From NCBI RefSeq assembly GCF_900102945.1, contig NZ_FNGI01000001.1, forward strand, positions 372,001 through 436,000: 64,000 nt of DNA, written 5' to 3'. The position numbers and the translations under genes are program-made. How positions within the stretch are numbered: the first letter of the stretch is position 1; the number at the start of each line of letters is the position of its first letter. The DNA comes from Modicisalibacter muralis. GTDB taxonomy: Bacteria; Pseudomonadota; Gammaproteobacteria; Pseudomonadales; Halomonadaceae. The notes under the pieces were generated by a model. The model was given only the letters and a program-made list of their open reading frames with translations. It was not told the origin of the DNA and did no database searches. Shown here in pieces: positions 25,357-34,881 of this stretch.

Positions 25357-27399
25357 TTACGTCACACGCTGGCCCGGCTCGGCGCCGCTGTGCGGCTCGA
25401 GCAGGTAGATGCCGTTGCCGTCACCGGCGGCGAGCACCATGCCCTCGGAGACGCCGAAGCGCATCTTGCGCGGAGCGAGGTTGGCGACCATCACCGTCAG
25501 GTGGCCTTCCAGCGCTTCCGGCGCGTAGGCCGAGCGGATGCCGGAGAATACCGTGCGCGTCTCGCCGCCCAAATCGAGCGTCAGCTTGAGCAGCTTGTCG
25601 GCACCCTCGACATACTCCGCCTTGGCGATGCGCACGATGCGCAGGTCGACCTTGGTGAAATCGTCGAAGCCGATTTCATCAGCAATGGGGTTGTCCGCCA
25701 ACGGACCCTTCGCGGTTTCCTTCAATTTCTTTTCCTCCGCCAGGTCTTCCTTGGAAGCCTCGATCATCTGGTCGATCTTGTCGCGCTCGATGCGCGTCAT
25801 CAGCGGCTTGAACTTGTTGATGACGTGGCCGTTGAGCGCAGCGTGGCGAGACTGCCAATCGAGACTGTCGAGATTGAGGAAGGCCTGGGCATCGCGAGCC
25901 ATCTTCGGCACCACTGGCGCCAGATAGACCATCAATTGGCGGAACAGGTCGATGCCCACCGAGCAGATATCCAGCACCTCCTGCTCGCGGCCTTGCTGCT
26001 TGGCCAGCACCCAGGGCTCCTTGTCGGCGATATAGGTATTGGCCTCGTCGGCGAGTTCCATGATCTTGCGCATCGCGCGGCCGAATTCGCGTGCCTCATA
26101 GTCATCGGCGATGGCCTCGCCGGCGGCGACAAAGCGGGCCACCAGTTCGGGCTCCGCGCATGAATCGGCGAGCTTGCCATCGCCGAGCTTCTTGATGAAA
26201 CCGGCGCAGCGGCTGGCGATATTGACGACCTTGCCGACCAGATCGGCGTTCACGCGATAGGCGAAGTCCTCGAGGTTGAGATCGAGATCGTCGACACCCG
26301 ATGTCAGCTTGGCGGCGAAGTAATAGCGCAGGTACTCGGGGTTCAGGTACTCGGCGTAGGTCTCGGCCTTGATGAAGGTGCCGCGCGACTTGGACATCTT
26401 GGCGCCGTTGACGGTGACGAAGCCGTGGCAATTGACCCCGCTGGGCGTGCGCAGCCCGGCGCCTTCGAGCATGGCCGGCCAGAACAGCGCGTGGAAGTAG
26501 ACGATGTCCTTGCCGATGAAGTGATAGATCTCGGCCTCGGAATCCTTCTTCCAGTAGCTGTCGAAGTCGATGCCCTCGCGGTCGCACAGGTTCTGGAAAC
26601 TGGCCAGGTAGCCGATCGGCGCGTCCAGCCAGACATAGAAGTACTTGCCCGGCGCATCGGGAATCTCGAAACCGAAGTAGGGCGCATCGCGCGAGATATC
26701 CCACTCGTTCAGGCCGGACTCGAACCACTCCTGCAACTTGTTGGCGATCTGTGGCTGAACGTGACCGGGGTGGACCCAGCCTTTCAGGAACTCGGCGAAA
26801 TCGGGCAGCTTGAAGAAGTAGTGGGTCGAACTGCGTACCTCCGGCGTGGCGCCGGAAATCGCCGACACCGGATCGATCAACTCCGCCGGGGTATAGGTCG
26901 CGCCGCACGCCTCGCAGTTGTCGCCGTACTGATCCGGCGTCTTGCATTTCGGGCAGGTGCCCTTGATGAAACGGTCGGCCAGGAACAGCCCCTTCACCGG
27001 ATCGTACATCTGCTCGATATCGCGGGTCGCGATGTGCCCGGCATCGCGCAGCGCGGTGTAGATGCGCTCGCTGTGGATGCGATTCTCTTCGGAATGCGTG
27101 GAGTGGTAGTTATCGAACGCCACCCCGAAGCGCGCAAAATCGGCCTGGTGCTCCTTCGAAACCCGCTCGATCAACTGCTCGGAGGTGATGCCCTCCATCT
27201 CGGCGCGCAGCATGATCGCCGTGCCATGGGCATCGTCGGCACATACGTAATGGCACGCGTTGCCACGGCTCTTCTGGAAGCGCACCCAGATATCGGTCTG
27301 GATGTATTCCAGCAGGTGGCCCAGGTGGATCGAGCCGTTGGCGTAGGGCAGGGCACTGGTAACCAGGATTTTGCGCGGGGCGTTGGCGGTAGTCGGCAT
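25357..27399 (-). CDS. metG: Methionyl-tRNA synthetase
   Basis: Class I aminoacyl-tRNA synthetase charging tRNA-Met. At 680 residues it is the long, dimeric form with a C-terminal tRNA-binding (OB-fold) domain. It has the HIGH-type motif in [17 protein letters not shown] (~14-30), a zinc knuckle [17 protein letters not shown] (~146-162), catalytic KMSKSRGTF (~335), and the C-terminal domain with [19 protein letters not shown]. Start [18 protein letters not shown] is supported by the usual spacing to the motif. It has long non-coding sequence upstream on its 5' side. Confidence 0.97.
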   Translation of the reverse strand: MPTTANAPRKILVTSALPYANGSIHLGHLLEYIQTDIWVRFQKSRGNACHYVCADDAHGTAIMLRAEMEGITSEQLIERVSKEHQADFARFGVAFDNYHSTHSEENRIHSERIYTALRDAGHIATRDIEQMYDPVKGLFLADRFIKGTCPKCKTPDQYGDNCEACGATYTPAELIDPVSAISGATPEVRSSTHYFFKLPDFAEFLKGWVHPGHVQPQIANKLQEWFESGLNEWDISRDAPYFGFEIPDAPGKYFYVWLDAPIGYLASFQNLCDREGIDFDSYWKKDSEAEIYHFIGKDIVYFHALFWPAMLEGAGLRTPSGVNCHGFVTVNGAKMSKSRGTFIKAETYAEYLNPEYLRYYFAAKLTSGVDDLDLNLEDFAYRVNADLVGKVVNIASRCAGFIKKLGDGKLADSCAEPELVARFVAAGEAIADDYEAREFGRAMRKIMELADEANTYIADKEPWVLAKQQGREQEVLDICSVGIDLFRQLMVYLAPVVPKMARDAQAFLNLDSLDWQSRHAALNGHVINKFKPLMTRIERDKIDQMIEASKEDLAEEKKLKETAKGPLADNPIADEIGFDDFTKVDLRIVRIAKAEYVEGADKLLKLTLDLGGETRTVFSGIRSAYAPEALEGHLTVMVANLAPRKMRFGVSEGMVLAAGDGNGIYLLEPHSGAEPGQRVT

Positions 27400-27931
27400 G
27401 GTGGCTCTGTGACTGTTCGAAAACGAGGAATTCGGGCGTCAGCTAGGACGAAAGAGCGATTGTAGCCCGCTTGGCGGCTGGCTGCATCCGCTCCAAGGTT
27501 TGAGCATCTGCGTGAGAAGGGACGTTCCCGCGATGCCAGCAAACGAAAACGCGGTTTTTCACCTCGCCAAGGGCAACCGTGACCATCTTGATTCTGGTGT
27601 GGAGCTGTCCAACCTGCCGCTATTTTCGGCACAAAATGCGGCGATTATTCCATGATTTCAGTTTTTATGAGTCCGGGGTTTTTAATTTTTAACCGAGGCA
27701 GGTGAAAGGGTGAATTTCATGCTTGAGAAGAAAGCCATTTGCTAGGGTTGCTTTAATTTTTAGATGGGCTATGGTCGGTGTCATGAGAGTTAATCCTATG
27801 GGTGGCACAATGTGGTTTTTAGTCTGTAGGAATATGAGGAATACTACCTTTCCGGTTTAAGCCGGGGATTTAATGCCCCGGCAGCCCAGCATATCCTGTT
27901 TGTCAATGATCTATTGTTGTGAGGCGATAAA
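27400..27931. other. AT-rich non-coding stretch with a hairpin
   Basis: About 530 bp between divergent metG and the small GreAB-like gene. From ~27640 base composition drops clearly below its neighbours, with many T runs. The only clear structure is GCCGGGG (27861-27867) paired with CCCCGGC (27876-27882), overlapping an alternative small stem using CCGG at 27852-27855. It lies ~50 bp upstream of the next start and could be part of its leader. A 25-codon frame at 27783 lacks a ribosome binding site. I see no RNA gene I can name. Confidence 0.5.
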
Positions 27932-28300
27932 TTGGCTCGCAAGTTTTCCTTGTTTGTCAAAAAAACATGCCAGTATTTATTGTGGCGAGGTATGACAAGT
28001 CACTTCTTTACCGGCGGCCCGCTGGCCTATCTGAATTGGCTTGGGGGGAGCGAGGCTCTCTCTAGCGGTTTGGAGATTGGCGGCGGGGTCGTTAAAGACA
28101 TGGAGATGAGCGTTAGAGTGCTTGAGTTGAGTACCGGGAACAAGCTATCGCTTAAGCTTTGCCATCCTAACGATGCAGACCCTGGAAATGGCTCTGTATC
28201 CATACTTACCCCTTTGGGTTCGGCACTTATGAATGCCAATTCTGGCGATTTGGTGGATGTGGTGATATTGAGCTTTTCATGTAAGTTCAAAATGTTGTAA
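27932..28300 (+). CDS. Small protein with a GreA/GreB C-terminal-like domain
   Basis: 122 residues from a TTG start (GAGG nine bases upstream). The N-terminal ~60 residues are unfamiliar. The second half reads LKLCHPNDADPGNGSVSILT then PLGSALMNANSGDLVDVV, which fits the C-terminal fold of GreA/GreB/Rnk (D-A-D, G-x-I-S-V-x-S-P-L-G-x-A-L, G-D-x-V). There is no coiled-coil that would enter the RNA polymerase secondary channel, so it is not a normal Gre factor. Base composition is AT-rich, suggesting transfer. An internal ATG at 27992 sits one base after its GAGG and is less likely. Confidence 0.6.
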   Translation: MARKFSLFVKKTCQYLLWRGMTSHFFTGGPLAYLNWLGGSEALSSGLEIGGGVVKDMEMSVRVLELSTGNKLSLKLCHPNDADPGNGSVSILTPLGSALMNANSGDLVDVVILSFSCKFKML

Positions 28301-28341
28301 TTGTTCGCATATGCTAGGTTGATTTACACAGGAGCACCGAA

Positions 28342-28476
28342 ATGAGTAAGGGTAAGGAAAAAAAGAGTCCTGAAAAAACATTGAAGCAAAAACGTCTCGA
28401 AAAGCGCAATAAAAAAGAGCAGGACAGCATGGATATAAGCGCTACTGTCAGAAAGCGGAAACCAGTCTCGTCATGA
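28342..28476 (+). CDS. 44-residue lysine-rich protein
   Basis: Frame from ATG 28342 to TGA 28476 with GGAG eight bases upstream. It encodes a very basic peptide: MSKGKEKKSPEKTLKQKRLE then KRNKKEQDSM and a VRKRKPVSS end. 15 of 44 residues are Lys. No family is recognised. It lies 41 bp downstream of the GreAB-like gene and upstream of a strong terminator, so the two genes probably share a transcript. Possible nucleic-acid binding is only suggested by charge. Confidence 0.55.
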   Translation: MSKGKEKKSPEKTLKQKRLEKRNKKEQDSMDISATVRKRKPVSS

Positions 28477-28849
28477 TGGGAGCTATGGCTAAACGTTCAG
28501 TGTCAGCATGTAAGCCTAGCACTACACTCAAGATAACCTGAGTTTCATGCATACAGGCTACATTTAGCGGTGGGTTCAAAGCAACGCCAGCAAGCTGGCG
28601 TTGCTTTATCACTTCAGACGCTATTCCTCGTAGTACGTCGCTGCAGCCTCATCTACTCATCAAGCCCAAAGGACACAACACAATTGGTTTCACCACCACG
28701 AAGACGACTAATTCGATGAGGGGCTCGTGGTGAGCTGAATCAGGTAGGCATCGGTGTTGCCTGGAGAACACCCCTGTAACCCCACCCAGCGACATCCCCA
28801 TCCACACCCAGTAACATTCCACGCTGAATCAGGTGCTCGAGAGGCAGCG
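28477..28849. other. Intergenic stretch before polB
   Basis: 373 bp holding the terminator at 28578-28607 and otherwise no gene that I can support. A 12-bp direct repeat GCTGAATCAGGT occurs at 28734-28745 and 28823-28834; the second copy lies just upstream of the polB ribosome binding site. No convincing SOS (LexA) box is present. Confidence 0.5.
28578..28607. terminator. Bidirectional intrinsic terminator
   Basis: GCAACGCCAG (28581-28590), tetraloop CAAG, CTGGCGTTGC (28595-28604), flanked by AAA on the left and TTTA on the right. It follows the small basic gene by about 100 bp. Confidence 0.8.
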
Positions 28850-31225
28850 GTGGAACAAAACCAGGGCTTTGTGCTTACCCGCCATTGGCGGGACACGCCC
28901 GCCGGCACGCAAGTCGAGTTCTGGCTGGCGACGGATGCCGGCGCGCGTTACGTGCGCCTGCCGGTTCAGACTTCGGTGGCGTTTATCCCCGCCGAGCAGC
29001 GCCAACGCGCCGAGCCGCTATTGCGTGGCGAATCGGGTGTCGAACTGCGGCCGCTGGAGCTGTGCGATTTCCACCACCGCTCGGTGCTGGGTCTCTATTG
29101 CCATCAACATCGCCAGTTGATGAACCTGGAGCGGCGCTTGAATGATGCAGGCGTCGAGGTTTACGAGGCCGACATTCGCCCGCCGGAGCGCTATCTGATG
29201 GAGCGCTTTATCACCGCGCCGGTGGTGTTCACGGGGCAGGAAACGCCGGACGGCACGCTGATCGACGCGCAGCTAAAACCCGCGCCGGCCTATCGTCCGC
29301 GACTCAAGTTGGTCTCGCTGGATATCGAAACCAGCGAACGCGGCGAGCTTTATTCCATCGCGCTGGAAGGCTGCGGCGAGCGTCAGGTGTATATGCTGGG
29401 GCAGGCCAATGATGAAAGCAGCCAGGTCGATCCTCCCCTCGACTTTTCCCTCGAGTATTGCGACAGCCGCGAGGCGTTGCTGGCGTGTCTGAACGATTGG
29501 ATCGCGCGGCATGACCCGGATGCGATCATCGGCTGGAACGTCGTGCAATTCGACCTGCGTATTTTGCAGCGCCACGCCGAGCAGTTTGGCGTGGCGCTGT
29601 TGTTGGGGCGGGGCGGCGAGCCGATGGAGTTACGCGCCCATGGCGGCAATCCCAACCACTTCTTCGCCTCGGCCCCCGGGCGGCTGATCATCGACGGCAT
29701 CGAGGCGTTGCGTTCGGCGACCTGGAGTTTCGAGTCGTTCAGCCTGGAAAACGTCGCCCAAACGCTGTTGGGCGAGGGCAAGGCGATCAACAACCCCTAC
29801 CAGCGCATGGACGACATCAACCGCATGTTCGCCGAGGACAAACCGGCGCTGGCCCGCTACAACCTCAAGGACTGCGAGCTGGTCACACGAGTCTTCGCGC
29901 ATACCGAGCTAATCAACTTCCTGCTCGAGCGTGCCACCGTCACCGGCCTGCCCGCCGACCGTAGCGGCGGCTCGGTGGCGGCGTTCTCGCATCTTTACCT
30001 GCCGCGCATGCATCGACTGGGTTTCGTCGCGCCCAACCTCTATGGGCGTCAGGGCGAGGATAGCCCTGGCGGTTTCGTGATGGACTCGCGCCCCGGCCTC
30101 TACGACTCGGTACTAGTGCTGGATTTCAAGAGCCTGTACCCCTCGATCATACGCAGCTTCCTGATCGACCCGGTAGGGCTGGTCGAAGGACTGCGCGAGC
30201 CCGACGACGCCCATTCGGTGCCGGGCTTTATCGGCGCGCGTTTCTCGCGCACGTGCCATGCGCTACCCGATATGGTGGCGCGAGTGTGGCAGGGCCGCGA
30301 GGCCGCCAAGCGCGAGGGCAACGCGCCGCTTTCCCAGGCGTTGAAGATCATCATGAACTCCTTCTACGGCGTGCTGGGCTCCAGGGGTTGCCGTTTCTTC
30401 GATCCGCGTCTGGCATCGTCGATCACCATGCGTGGCCACGCGATCATGCGCCGTACTCGTGAGCTGATCGAGGAAGAGGGTTATACCGTTATCTATGGCG
30501 ATACCGATTCGACCTTCGTGTGGCTGGGGCGGGTGCATGAGCAGGACGAGGCGGCGCGGATCGGCCAGCACCTGATTCGGCATGTCAACGACTGGTGGCG
30601 CGAGCATCTTCGCCAGGAATACGACCTGGAGAGTGCGCTGGAGCTACAGTTCGAAACGCATTTTCGACGCTTTCTGATGCCGACCATCCGCGGCGCGGAG
30701 GCGGGCAGCAAGAAGCGCTACGCCGGTCTCGTGAAAGAGGCGGGCGGCGGCGAGCGGCTGGTGTTCAAGGGGTTGGAGACGGTACGCGCCGACTGGACGC
30801 CGCTGGCCAAGGTGTTTCAGCAGGAACTCTATCGACGCATCTTCGTGGGCGAGCCGCACCGCGACTATGTGCGCGATTATGTGCAGCGCACGCTCGCCGG
30901 CGAATTCGACGAGCGGCTGATCTATCGCAAGCGGCTGCGCCGCAAGCTCGGTGAATATCAGCGCAACGTGCCGCCCCATGTGCGCGCGGCACGCATGGCC
31001 GACGAGTACAACGCCCAACTGGGCCGGCCGCGCCAATATCAGAACGGCGGCTGGATCAGCTACGTGATCACGCTGGCGGGGCCGGAGCCGCTGGAAACGC
31101 GCCGCTCGGCCATCGATTATGACCACTATCTGACGCGTCAGCTACAGCCGGTGGCCGATGCGATCCTGCCGTTCGTTGGCGACGACTTCGAGGCGCTGGT
31201 CGATCGGCAGTTGGGGCTATTTTGA
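28850..31225 (+). CDS. polB: DNA polymerase II (family B)
   Basis: Repair/translesion DNA polymerase with proofreading. I start at GTG 28850 with GAGAGG six bases upstream ([15 protein letters not shown]); this gives 791 residues against 783 in E. coli, while the longer frame from 28754 is unlikely. Exonuclease motifs: [25 protein letters not shown] and YNLKDCELV. Polymerase motifs: [17 protein letters not shown] (A), [12 protein letters not shown] (B), and YGDTDSTFV (C). All catalytic acids are present. E. coli polB is SOS-induced; I find no clear LexA box here. It converges with the rhomboid gene, 2 bp apart. Confidence 0.96.
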   Translation: MEQNQGFVLTRHWRDTPAGTQVEFWLATDAGARYVRLPVQTSVAFIPAEQRQRAEPLLRGESGVELRPLELCDFHHRSVLGLYCHQHRQLMNLERRLNDAGVEVYEADIRPPERYLMERFITAPVVFTGQETPDGTLIDAQLKPAPAYRPRLKLVSLDIETSERGELYSIALEGCGERQVYMLGQANDESSQVDPPLDFSLEYCDSREALLACLNDWIARHDPDAIIGWNVVQFDLRILQRHAEQFGVALLLGRGGEPMELRAHGGNPNHFFASAPGRLIIDGIEALRSATWSFESFSLENVAQTLLGEGKAINNPYQRMDDINRMFAEDKPALARYNLKDCELVTRVFAHTELINFLLERATVTGLPADRSGGSVAAFSHLYLPRMHRLGFVAPNLYGRQGEDSPGGFVMDSRPGLYDSVLVLDFKSLYPSIIRSFLIDPVGLVEGLREPDDAHSVPGFIGARFSRTCHALPDMVARVWQGREAAKREGNAPLSQALKIIMNSFYGVLGSRGCRFFDPRLASSITMRGHAIMRRTRELIEEEGYTVIYGDTDSTFVWLGRVHEQDEAARIGQHLIRHVNDWWREHLRQEYDLESALELQFETHFRRFLMPTIRGAEAGSKKRYAGLVKEAGGGERLVFKGLETVRADWTPLAKVFQQELYRRIFVGEPHRDYVRDYVQRTLAGEFDERLIYRKRLRRKLGEYQRNVPPHVRAARMADEYNAQLGRPRQYQNGGWISYVITLAGPEPLETRRSAIDYDHYLTRQLQPVADAILPFVGDDFEALVDRQLGLF

Positions 31226-31227
31226 AC

Positions 31228-31848
31228 CTAGAACCCCACCTGCTGTAAAAACCTCGGCAACGCCGTGGGGTCGAGCAATACCGTGATCGCCACCCCACCA
31301 ATCGCTCCACCCAGGTGCGCTTCGTGCGCCAATCCGCCGACCTGGTTCGTGCCTCGATTGCGCATCGCGATCATCGAGATCGCGACGAAGCCGACAGCGA
31401 AGACGATGGCTGGGATGGGGATGGCGAAGAACAGGTAAAGCATCTCAAAGGGCGCGTAGAGGCAGAACGCGAACAGCACGCCGGTGATCGCGCCGGAGGC
31501 GCCGACGGCCGAATAGCGGGCGTTGCCGCGCTGAATGACGAGCGACAGCCCGTGCGCGGCGAGTTCGGAGCCGAAATACAGGATCAAATAGCCGATCGGG
31601 CCAAGCACGTACTCCATTAGCGGCCCGAAGAAGTACAGGGTGAGCATGTTGACCAGTAAATGCGTGCCATCGACATGCACGAACCCGGCGGTGATCAGAC
31701 GATGGATCTCGCCATGGCGCAGGATACGCTGGGGCCGAAAGGCCAGGCTGCCGATGAGCCGGGGGCGGCGATACAGTACATAAAGGCTGACGACGACATT
31801 GGCGATGAGCAGTGCCAGGGTGATCGGCGTTTGGGTCAGGTCGAGCAT
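31228..31848 (-). CDS. Rhomboid-family intramembrane serine protease
   Basis: 206 residues with about six membrane segments; start at MLDLTQTPITLAL (31848, GGAG upstream). The catalytic serine lies in YSAVGASGAITGVLFAF (GASG, ~120) and the catalytic histidine in AHLGGAIGGVAI (~185). HVDGTHLLVNMLTLYFFGP holds the conserved H-x3-N oxyanion region. Substrate unknown. The frame extends upstream to 31920, but those residues look non-native. It is convergent with polB. Confidence 0.92.
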   Translation of the reverse strand: MLDLTQTPITLALLIANVVVSLYVLYRRPRLIGSLAFRPQRILRHGEIHRLITAGFVHVDGTHLLVNMLTLYFFGPLMEYVLGPIGYLILYFGSELAAHGLSLVIQRGNARYSAVGASGAITGVLFAFCLYAPFEMLYLFFAIPIPAIVFAVGFVAISMIAMRNRGTNQVGGLAHEAHLGGAIGGVAITVLLDPTALPRFLQQVGF

Positions 31849-31998
31849 TCGAGGTCTCCGCTGCGTATGGCGGTATAGTGTCAGATCGCGCGTGCAACCG
31901 ACATCGCGGGAAAGACGCAAGCGGGTGGAAACACTTGTCAGAACGCCGCCGCGCCGTCAGGATTCGCAGTCTCTTTCACGAACACAGGAAACTGCACC

Positions 31999-32277
31999 AT
32001 GACCCAGGCAACTGCGCGCCATATTCTGGTGGATAGCGAAGCGAAGTGTGAGCAACTCAAGGCCGAGATCGAGGGCGGCAAGGACTTCGCCGAAGTGGCC
32101 AAGCAGCACTCATCCTGCCCGTCGGGCCGTAACGGCGGCGACTTGGGTTCGTTCGGCCCGGGCCAGATGGTGCCGGAGTTCGACAAGGTCGTATTCAGTG
32201 GCGACCTGAACACCGTGCATGGTCCGGTGAAGACGCAGTTCGGTTATCACCTGCTGGAAATCACCAGCCGCTCGTAA
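31999..32277 (+). CDS. ppiC: Peptidyl-prolyl cis-trans isomerase, parvulin type
   Basis: 92-residue stand-alone parvulin, cytosolic (no signal peptide), closely like E. coli PpiC. It has ARHILVDSEAKCEQLK, GKDFAEVAKQHSSCPSGRNG, GDLGSFGPGQMVPEFDKVVF and FGYHLLEI, the full PPIC set including active-site His8, Cys (SSCPS) and the C-terminal His. It is followed by a terminator. A fragment of a related gene lies 1.9 kb downstream, after the BCCT gene. Confidence 0.96.
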   Translation: MTQATARHILVDSEAKCEQLKAEIEGGKDFAEVAKQHSSCPSGRNGGDLGSFGPGQMVPEFDKVVFSGDLNTVHGPVKTQFGYHLLEITSRS

Positions 32278-32292
32278 TCTTCGATCTGGTCC

Positions 32293-32329
32293 AAGAAGCC
32301 ACGGCGGGCTTGCCCCGCCGTGGCTTCTT
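32293..32329 (+). terminator. Terminator after ppiC
   Basis: AAGAAGCCACGGCGGG (32293-32308), a CTTG loop, and CCCCGCCGTGGCTTCTT (32313-32329): a stem of about 16 bp with A/T flanks that suits termination on both strands. Its 3' arm and following bases (gtggcttcttgcgtttctg) recur after the BCCT gene. Confidence 0.85.
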
Positions 32330-32532
32330 GCGTTTCTGACGCACCGAATAAGAATGCCGAACGGACGGTGCTCCACCAACCCGAAAGTTGCACAGTATCG
32401 GAAAAAAGGACCATGCTGAGGTCGTGATGTTGTTGATTGATTTCTGATAGTCGTTCGCTAATCAGCCAAACGGTTGGTATCGGCAAATAGCCAGAAGCTT
32501 GCGCACTATAACAATCAGAGGGAGATCGCCAG

Positions 32533-34143
32533 ATGGAACAACTAGCGAAACGCCTTGGGCTACGCACGGATCCGACCATCTTTTTTGTGGCGGCTGGATG
32601 CATGATCGTGTTCCTGATAGCGCTGCTCGTGGCGCCCGAGCAGATTCGCGATTTCTTCGCCGCTGGCCGGACGTGGGTGGTCACCAACCTTGGCTGGTTC
32701 TTCATCATGGGGGTGAACGTCTGGCTGCTTTTTCTGATATGGATAGCGCTCAGTAAGTACGGTCGAATTCGCCTGGGCGGTCAGGATGCCAGGCCCGAGT
32801 TCGGCAATCTCTCGTGGTTCACCATGCTGTTTGCCGGCGGCATCGGCACCGTATTGATGTTCTGGGGCGTAGCCGAGCCCATCTCCCATTTCTCCAACCC
32901 GCCCTACGACGATGTCGAGCCCTACTCGGTAGAAGCTTCGCGGGATGCGATGGGTTTTGCGATCTACCATCTGGGGCTGCACACATGGACCATCTTTACC
33001 CTGCCGGGGCTGGCTTTCGCCTATTTCATCTACCGCTATGACCTGCCGGTGCGCGTGAGTTCGGTGTTCTATCCGCTACTGCACGACCGGATCTACGGCC
33101 CGATCGGTAAGACCATCGATATCTTCGCGGTGCTTGGCACGTTGTTTGGGGTGGCGGTGTCGATTGGGCTGGGCACGTCCCAGATCAACGCGGGACTGAC
33201 GGAGTTGACCGGTGTTTCCGATTCGGTCACTACCAAGCTGGTCATCATTATCCTGCTTACCTCCGTCGCCGTTTCGTCGATCGTGGCAGGCCTCGACAAG
33301 GGCGTGAAGCTGCTGTCCAACATCAATATCGGCATGGCCGTTGGCCTGATGATCTTTGTGCTGGTGACCGGTTCGACGGTTTTCCTGCTGAGGGGAATCA
33401 TCGAGACAGTGGCGATTTACGGTTCCAACATCGTGCCGATGGCGTTCTGGAACGACATGCTCGCCGAATATACCCAGCAGGAAGGAGGCTGGGGCTGGCA
33501 GGGGAACTGGACAGTCTTCTACTGGGCCTGGACCGTGACTTGGTCGCCGTTCATCGGCATTTTCGTTGCGCGTATCTCGAAAGGACGCACCATCCGGGAG
33601 TTTGTGATCGGTGTGCTCGGCGCGCCATCGGCGTTCACGCTGGTCTGGTTCGCGATCTTCGGCTGGTCCGCGATGGAGATCGACGGCATCGGTGACGCCA
33701 CGCGCGAGGCCATGGGCGCCCAGGCCGGCGCACTGTCGGCCGCCGTGGCGGAAAGCGTGCCGCTGGCGATGTTCGCGTTCTTCGAAAGCTTCCCCTTCAC
33801 GACTTTTCTGCAGGGCTTTGGGGTTCTCATCGTGGCGATCTTCTTCGCCACCTCGTCGGACTCCGCTTCGCTCGTCGTCGACATGCTGTGCACCGGCGAC
33901 CACGACCCCGGCCCCGCGCGTCAGCGAGTGTTCTGGGGCGTGTCCGAAGGTCTGGTGGCCGCCATGCTCATCGTGCTGGCGGGCGAAGCCGGGCTGAACG
34001 CGCTGCAGCAGGTGATAACGGTGCTCGGCCTGCCGATCTTCATCATGGTGTTCGCGATGGTCTTTGCGTTGCTGCGCGGCCTGACGAGCGAGAATATCCC
34101 AAAGCGCCGCGTCGGTGAGCCGCCCGACGTCGAGGAACTGTAG
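32533..34143 (+). CDS. BCCT-family transporter
   Basis: 536-residue carrier with 12 predicted membrane segments, of the betaine-choline-carnitine (BetP/OpuD) class: glycine-rich segment LFAGGIGTVLMFWGVAEP (~99-116), HLGLHTWTIF (146-155), and YWAWTVTWSPFIGIFVARIS (~330-349) then KGRTIREF. Compared with BetP, the aromatic box is altered: Trp189 is Leu147, Tyr197 is Phe155, and Trp374 is Thr334; Trp194, Trp373 and Trp377 are kept as Trp152, Trp333 and Trp337. The substrate may therefore not be a quaternary amine. The C-terminal tail is short and acidic. GAGGGAGA precedes the ATG. A ppiC remnant and terminator follow. Confidence 0.92.
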   Translation: MEQLAKRLGLRTDPTIFFVAAGCMIVFLIALLVAPEQIRDFFAAGRTWVVTNLGWFFIMGVNVWLLFLIWIALSKYGRIRLGGQDARPEFGNLSWFTMLFAGGIGTVLMFWGVAEPISHFSNPPYDDVEPYSVEASRDAMGFAIYHLGLHTWTIFTLPGLAFAYFIYRYDLPVRVSSVFYPLLHDRIYGPIGKTIDIFAVLGTLFGVAVSIGLGTSQINAGLTELTGVSDSVTTKLVIIILLTSVAVSSIVAGLDKGVKLLSNINIGMAVGLMIFVLVTGSTVFLLRGIIETVAIYGSNIVPMAFWNDMLAEYTQQEGGWGWQGNWTVFYWAWTVTWSPFIGIFVARISKGRTIREFVIGVLGAPSAFTLVWFAIFGWSAMEIDGIGDATREAMGAQAGALSAAVAESVPLAMFAFFESFPFTTFLQGFGVLIVAIFFATSSDSASLVVDMLCTGDHDPGPARQRVFWGVSEGLVAAMLIVLAGEAGLNALQQVITVLGLPIFIMVFAMVFALLRGLTSENIPKRRVGEPPDVEEL

Positions 34144-34208
34144 GAGACCGCGCCAGCCACGAAATTCAATCCGGTGGGAAGGATGGCCACACCAATGGGA
34201 TTACCCCG

Positions 34209-34244
34209 TCTTGCCCATCGGAGCGTAACGGCGGTGATTTGCAG
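34209..34244 (+). pseudogene. Remnant of a second ppiC-like gene
   Basis: In this frame the 36 bp read SCPSERNGGDLQ, against SCPSGRNGGDLG in the intact ppiC at 32110-32148; nucleotides match about 80% over 35 bp. Upstream and downstream coding parts are missing and the next bases form a hairpin like the ppiC terminator. The fragment lies ~65 bp after the BCCT stop. A partial duplication around the BCCT gene or a decayed paralogue explains it; direction of events cannot be told. Confidence 0.6.
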
Positions 34245-34280
34245 AGAAGCCACGTCAGGATTACTTCGGCGTGGCTTCTT
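34245..34280 (+). terminator. Terminator after the BCCT gene, related to the ppiC terminator
   Basis: AGAAGCCACG (34245-34254) and CGTGGCTTCT (34270-34279), 10-bp stem with a 15-nt loop, followed by T. The 3' arm and the bases after it match those of the ppiC terminator. Confidence 0.7.
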
Positions 34281-34374
34281 GCGTTTCTGGCCGTGGGTGG
34301 CCTGGTAGGTAATGCTCGCGAAATATACGTCAGCGTGGTATCGATGCGCTAATCCGTTTCCATAGGAATTGCTT

Positions 34375-34773
34375 ATGTTTTTCACGTTATTGTTGGCGAC
34401 ATTCGTGATTGCGGCGGTGGTGTCGGCCGGTGTGATCAAGCTGTTCGATAAACCGGTGGGTAAAATACTCAGGCGTATCATCAAGGACGATATCAGTAGC
34501 GCCTGGCACCGTTATATTACCTTCGCCGGTTTCGTGGTCGGCATTTCAGGCGGTGTGCGAATCTACGATCTGGAGCGCTATATCAGCGCGCCGCACAAGG
34601 GTACCGAGTTGTTGGTGCTCAATGCCGAGCGCTGGACCTTGGAAATCTATCGAACCGTCATCGAGACGCTACAGAGCATTGCCTGGATGTATCTGCTGGT
34701 GTTCGTTTTCGCGTTGGTTGCGTATGTGATCGTCAAGGGGTTCGAGTTGAAACGCGGCGCATCGGACAAATAA
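34375..34773 (+). CDS. Small membrane protein, function unknown
   Basis: 132 residues from ATG 34375 (AGGAA seven bases upstream). Membrane segments at ~3-22, probably a weak one ~45-62 (YITFAGFVVGISGGVRI), and ~108-127 (YLLVFVFALVAYVIVKGFEL). The middle is soluble and charged (LDERYIS-like and NAERWTLEIYRTVIETLQ regions). I recognise no family. It lies between the BCCT and NCS1 carrier genes with a terminator upstream, so it is probably its own unit or leads into the NCS1 gene. Confidence 0.68.
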   Translation: MFFTLLLATFVIAAVVSAGVIKLFDKPVGKILRRIIKDDISSAWHRYITFAGFVVGISGGVRIYDLERYISAPHKGTELLVLNAERWTLEIYRTVIETLQSIAWMYLLVFVFALVAYVIVKGFELKRGASDK

Positions 34774-34881
34774 GTTTTCCTGCAAATTGTCGAAGCCCCT
34801 ATGCACGCCTGTTCTACACTACGAGGTAAGTGTCTGTAACAACAATAACCACGACCGCGGGCAACCCGGAGAGGGCGCGTC

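Noticed and set aside
27783-27860. 25-codon frame in the AT-rich gap
   Set aside because: No Shine-Dalgarno and no protein pattern.
28774-28789. LexA-box-like CTGT-N8-CCAG upstream of polB
   Set aside because: One mismatch in the outer half and a GC-rich centre instead of the usual AT-rich one; not enough to call an SOS box.
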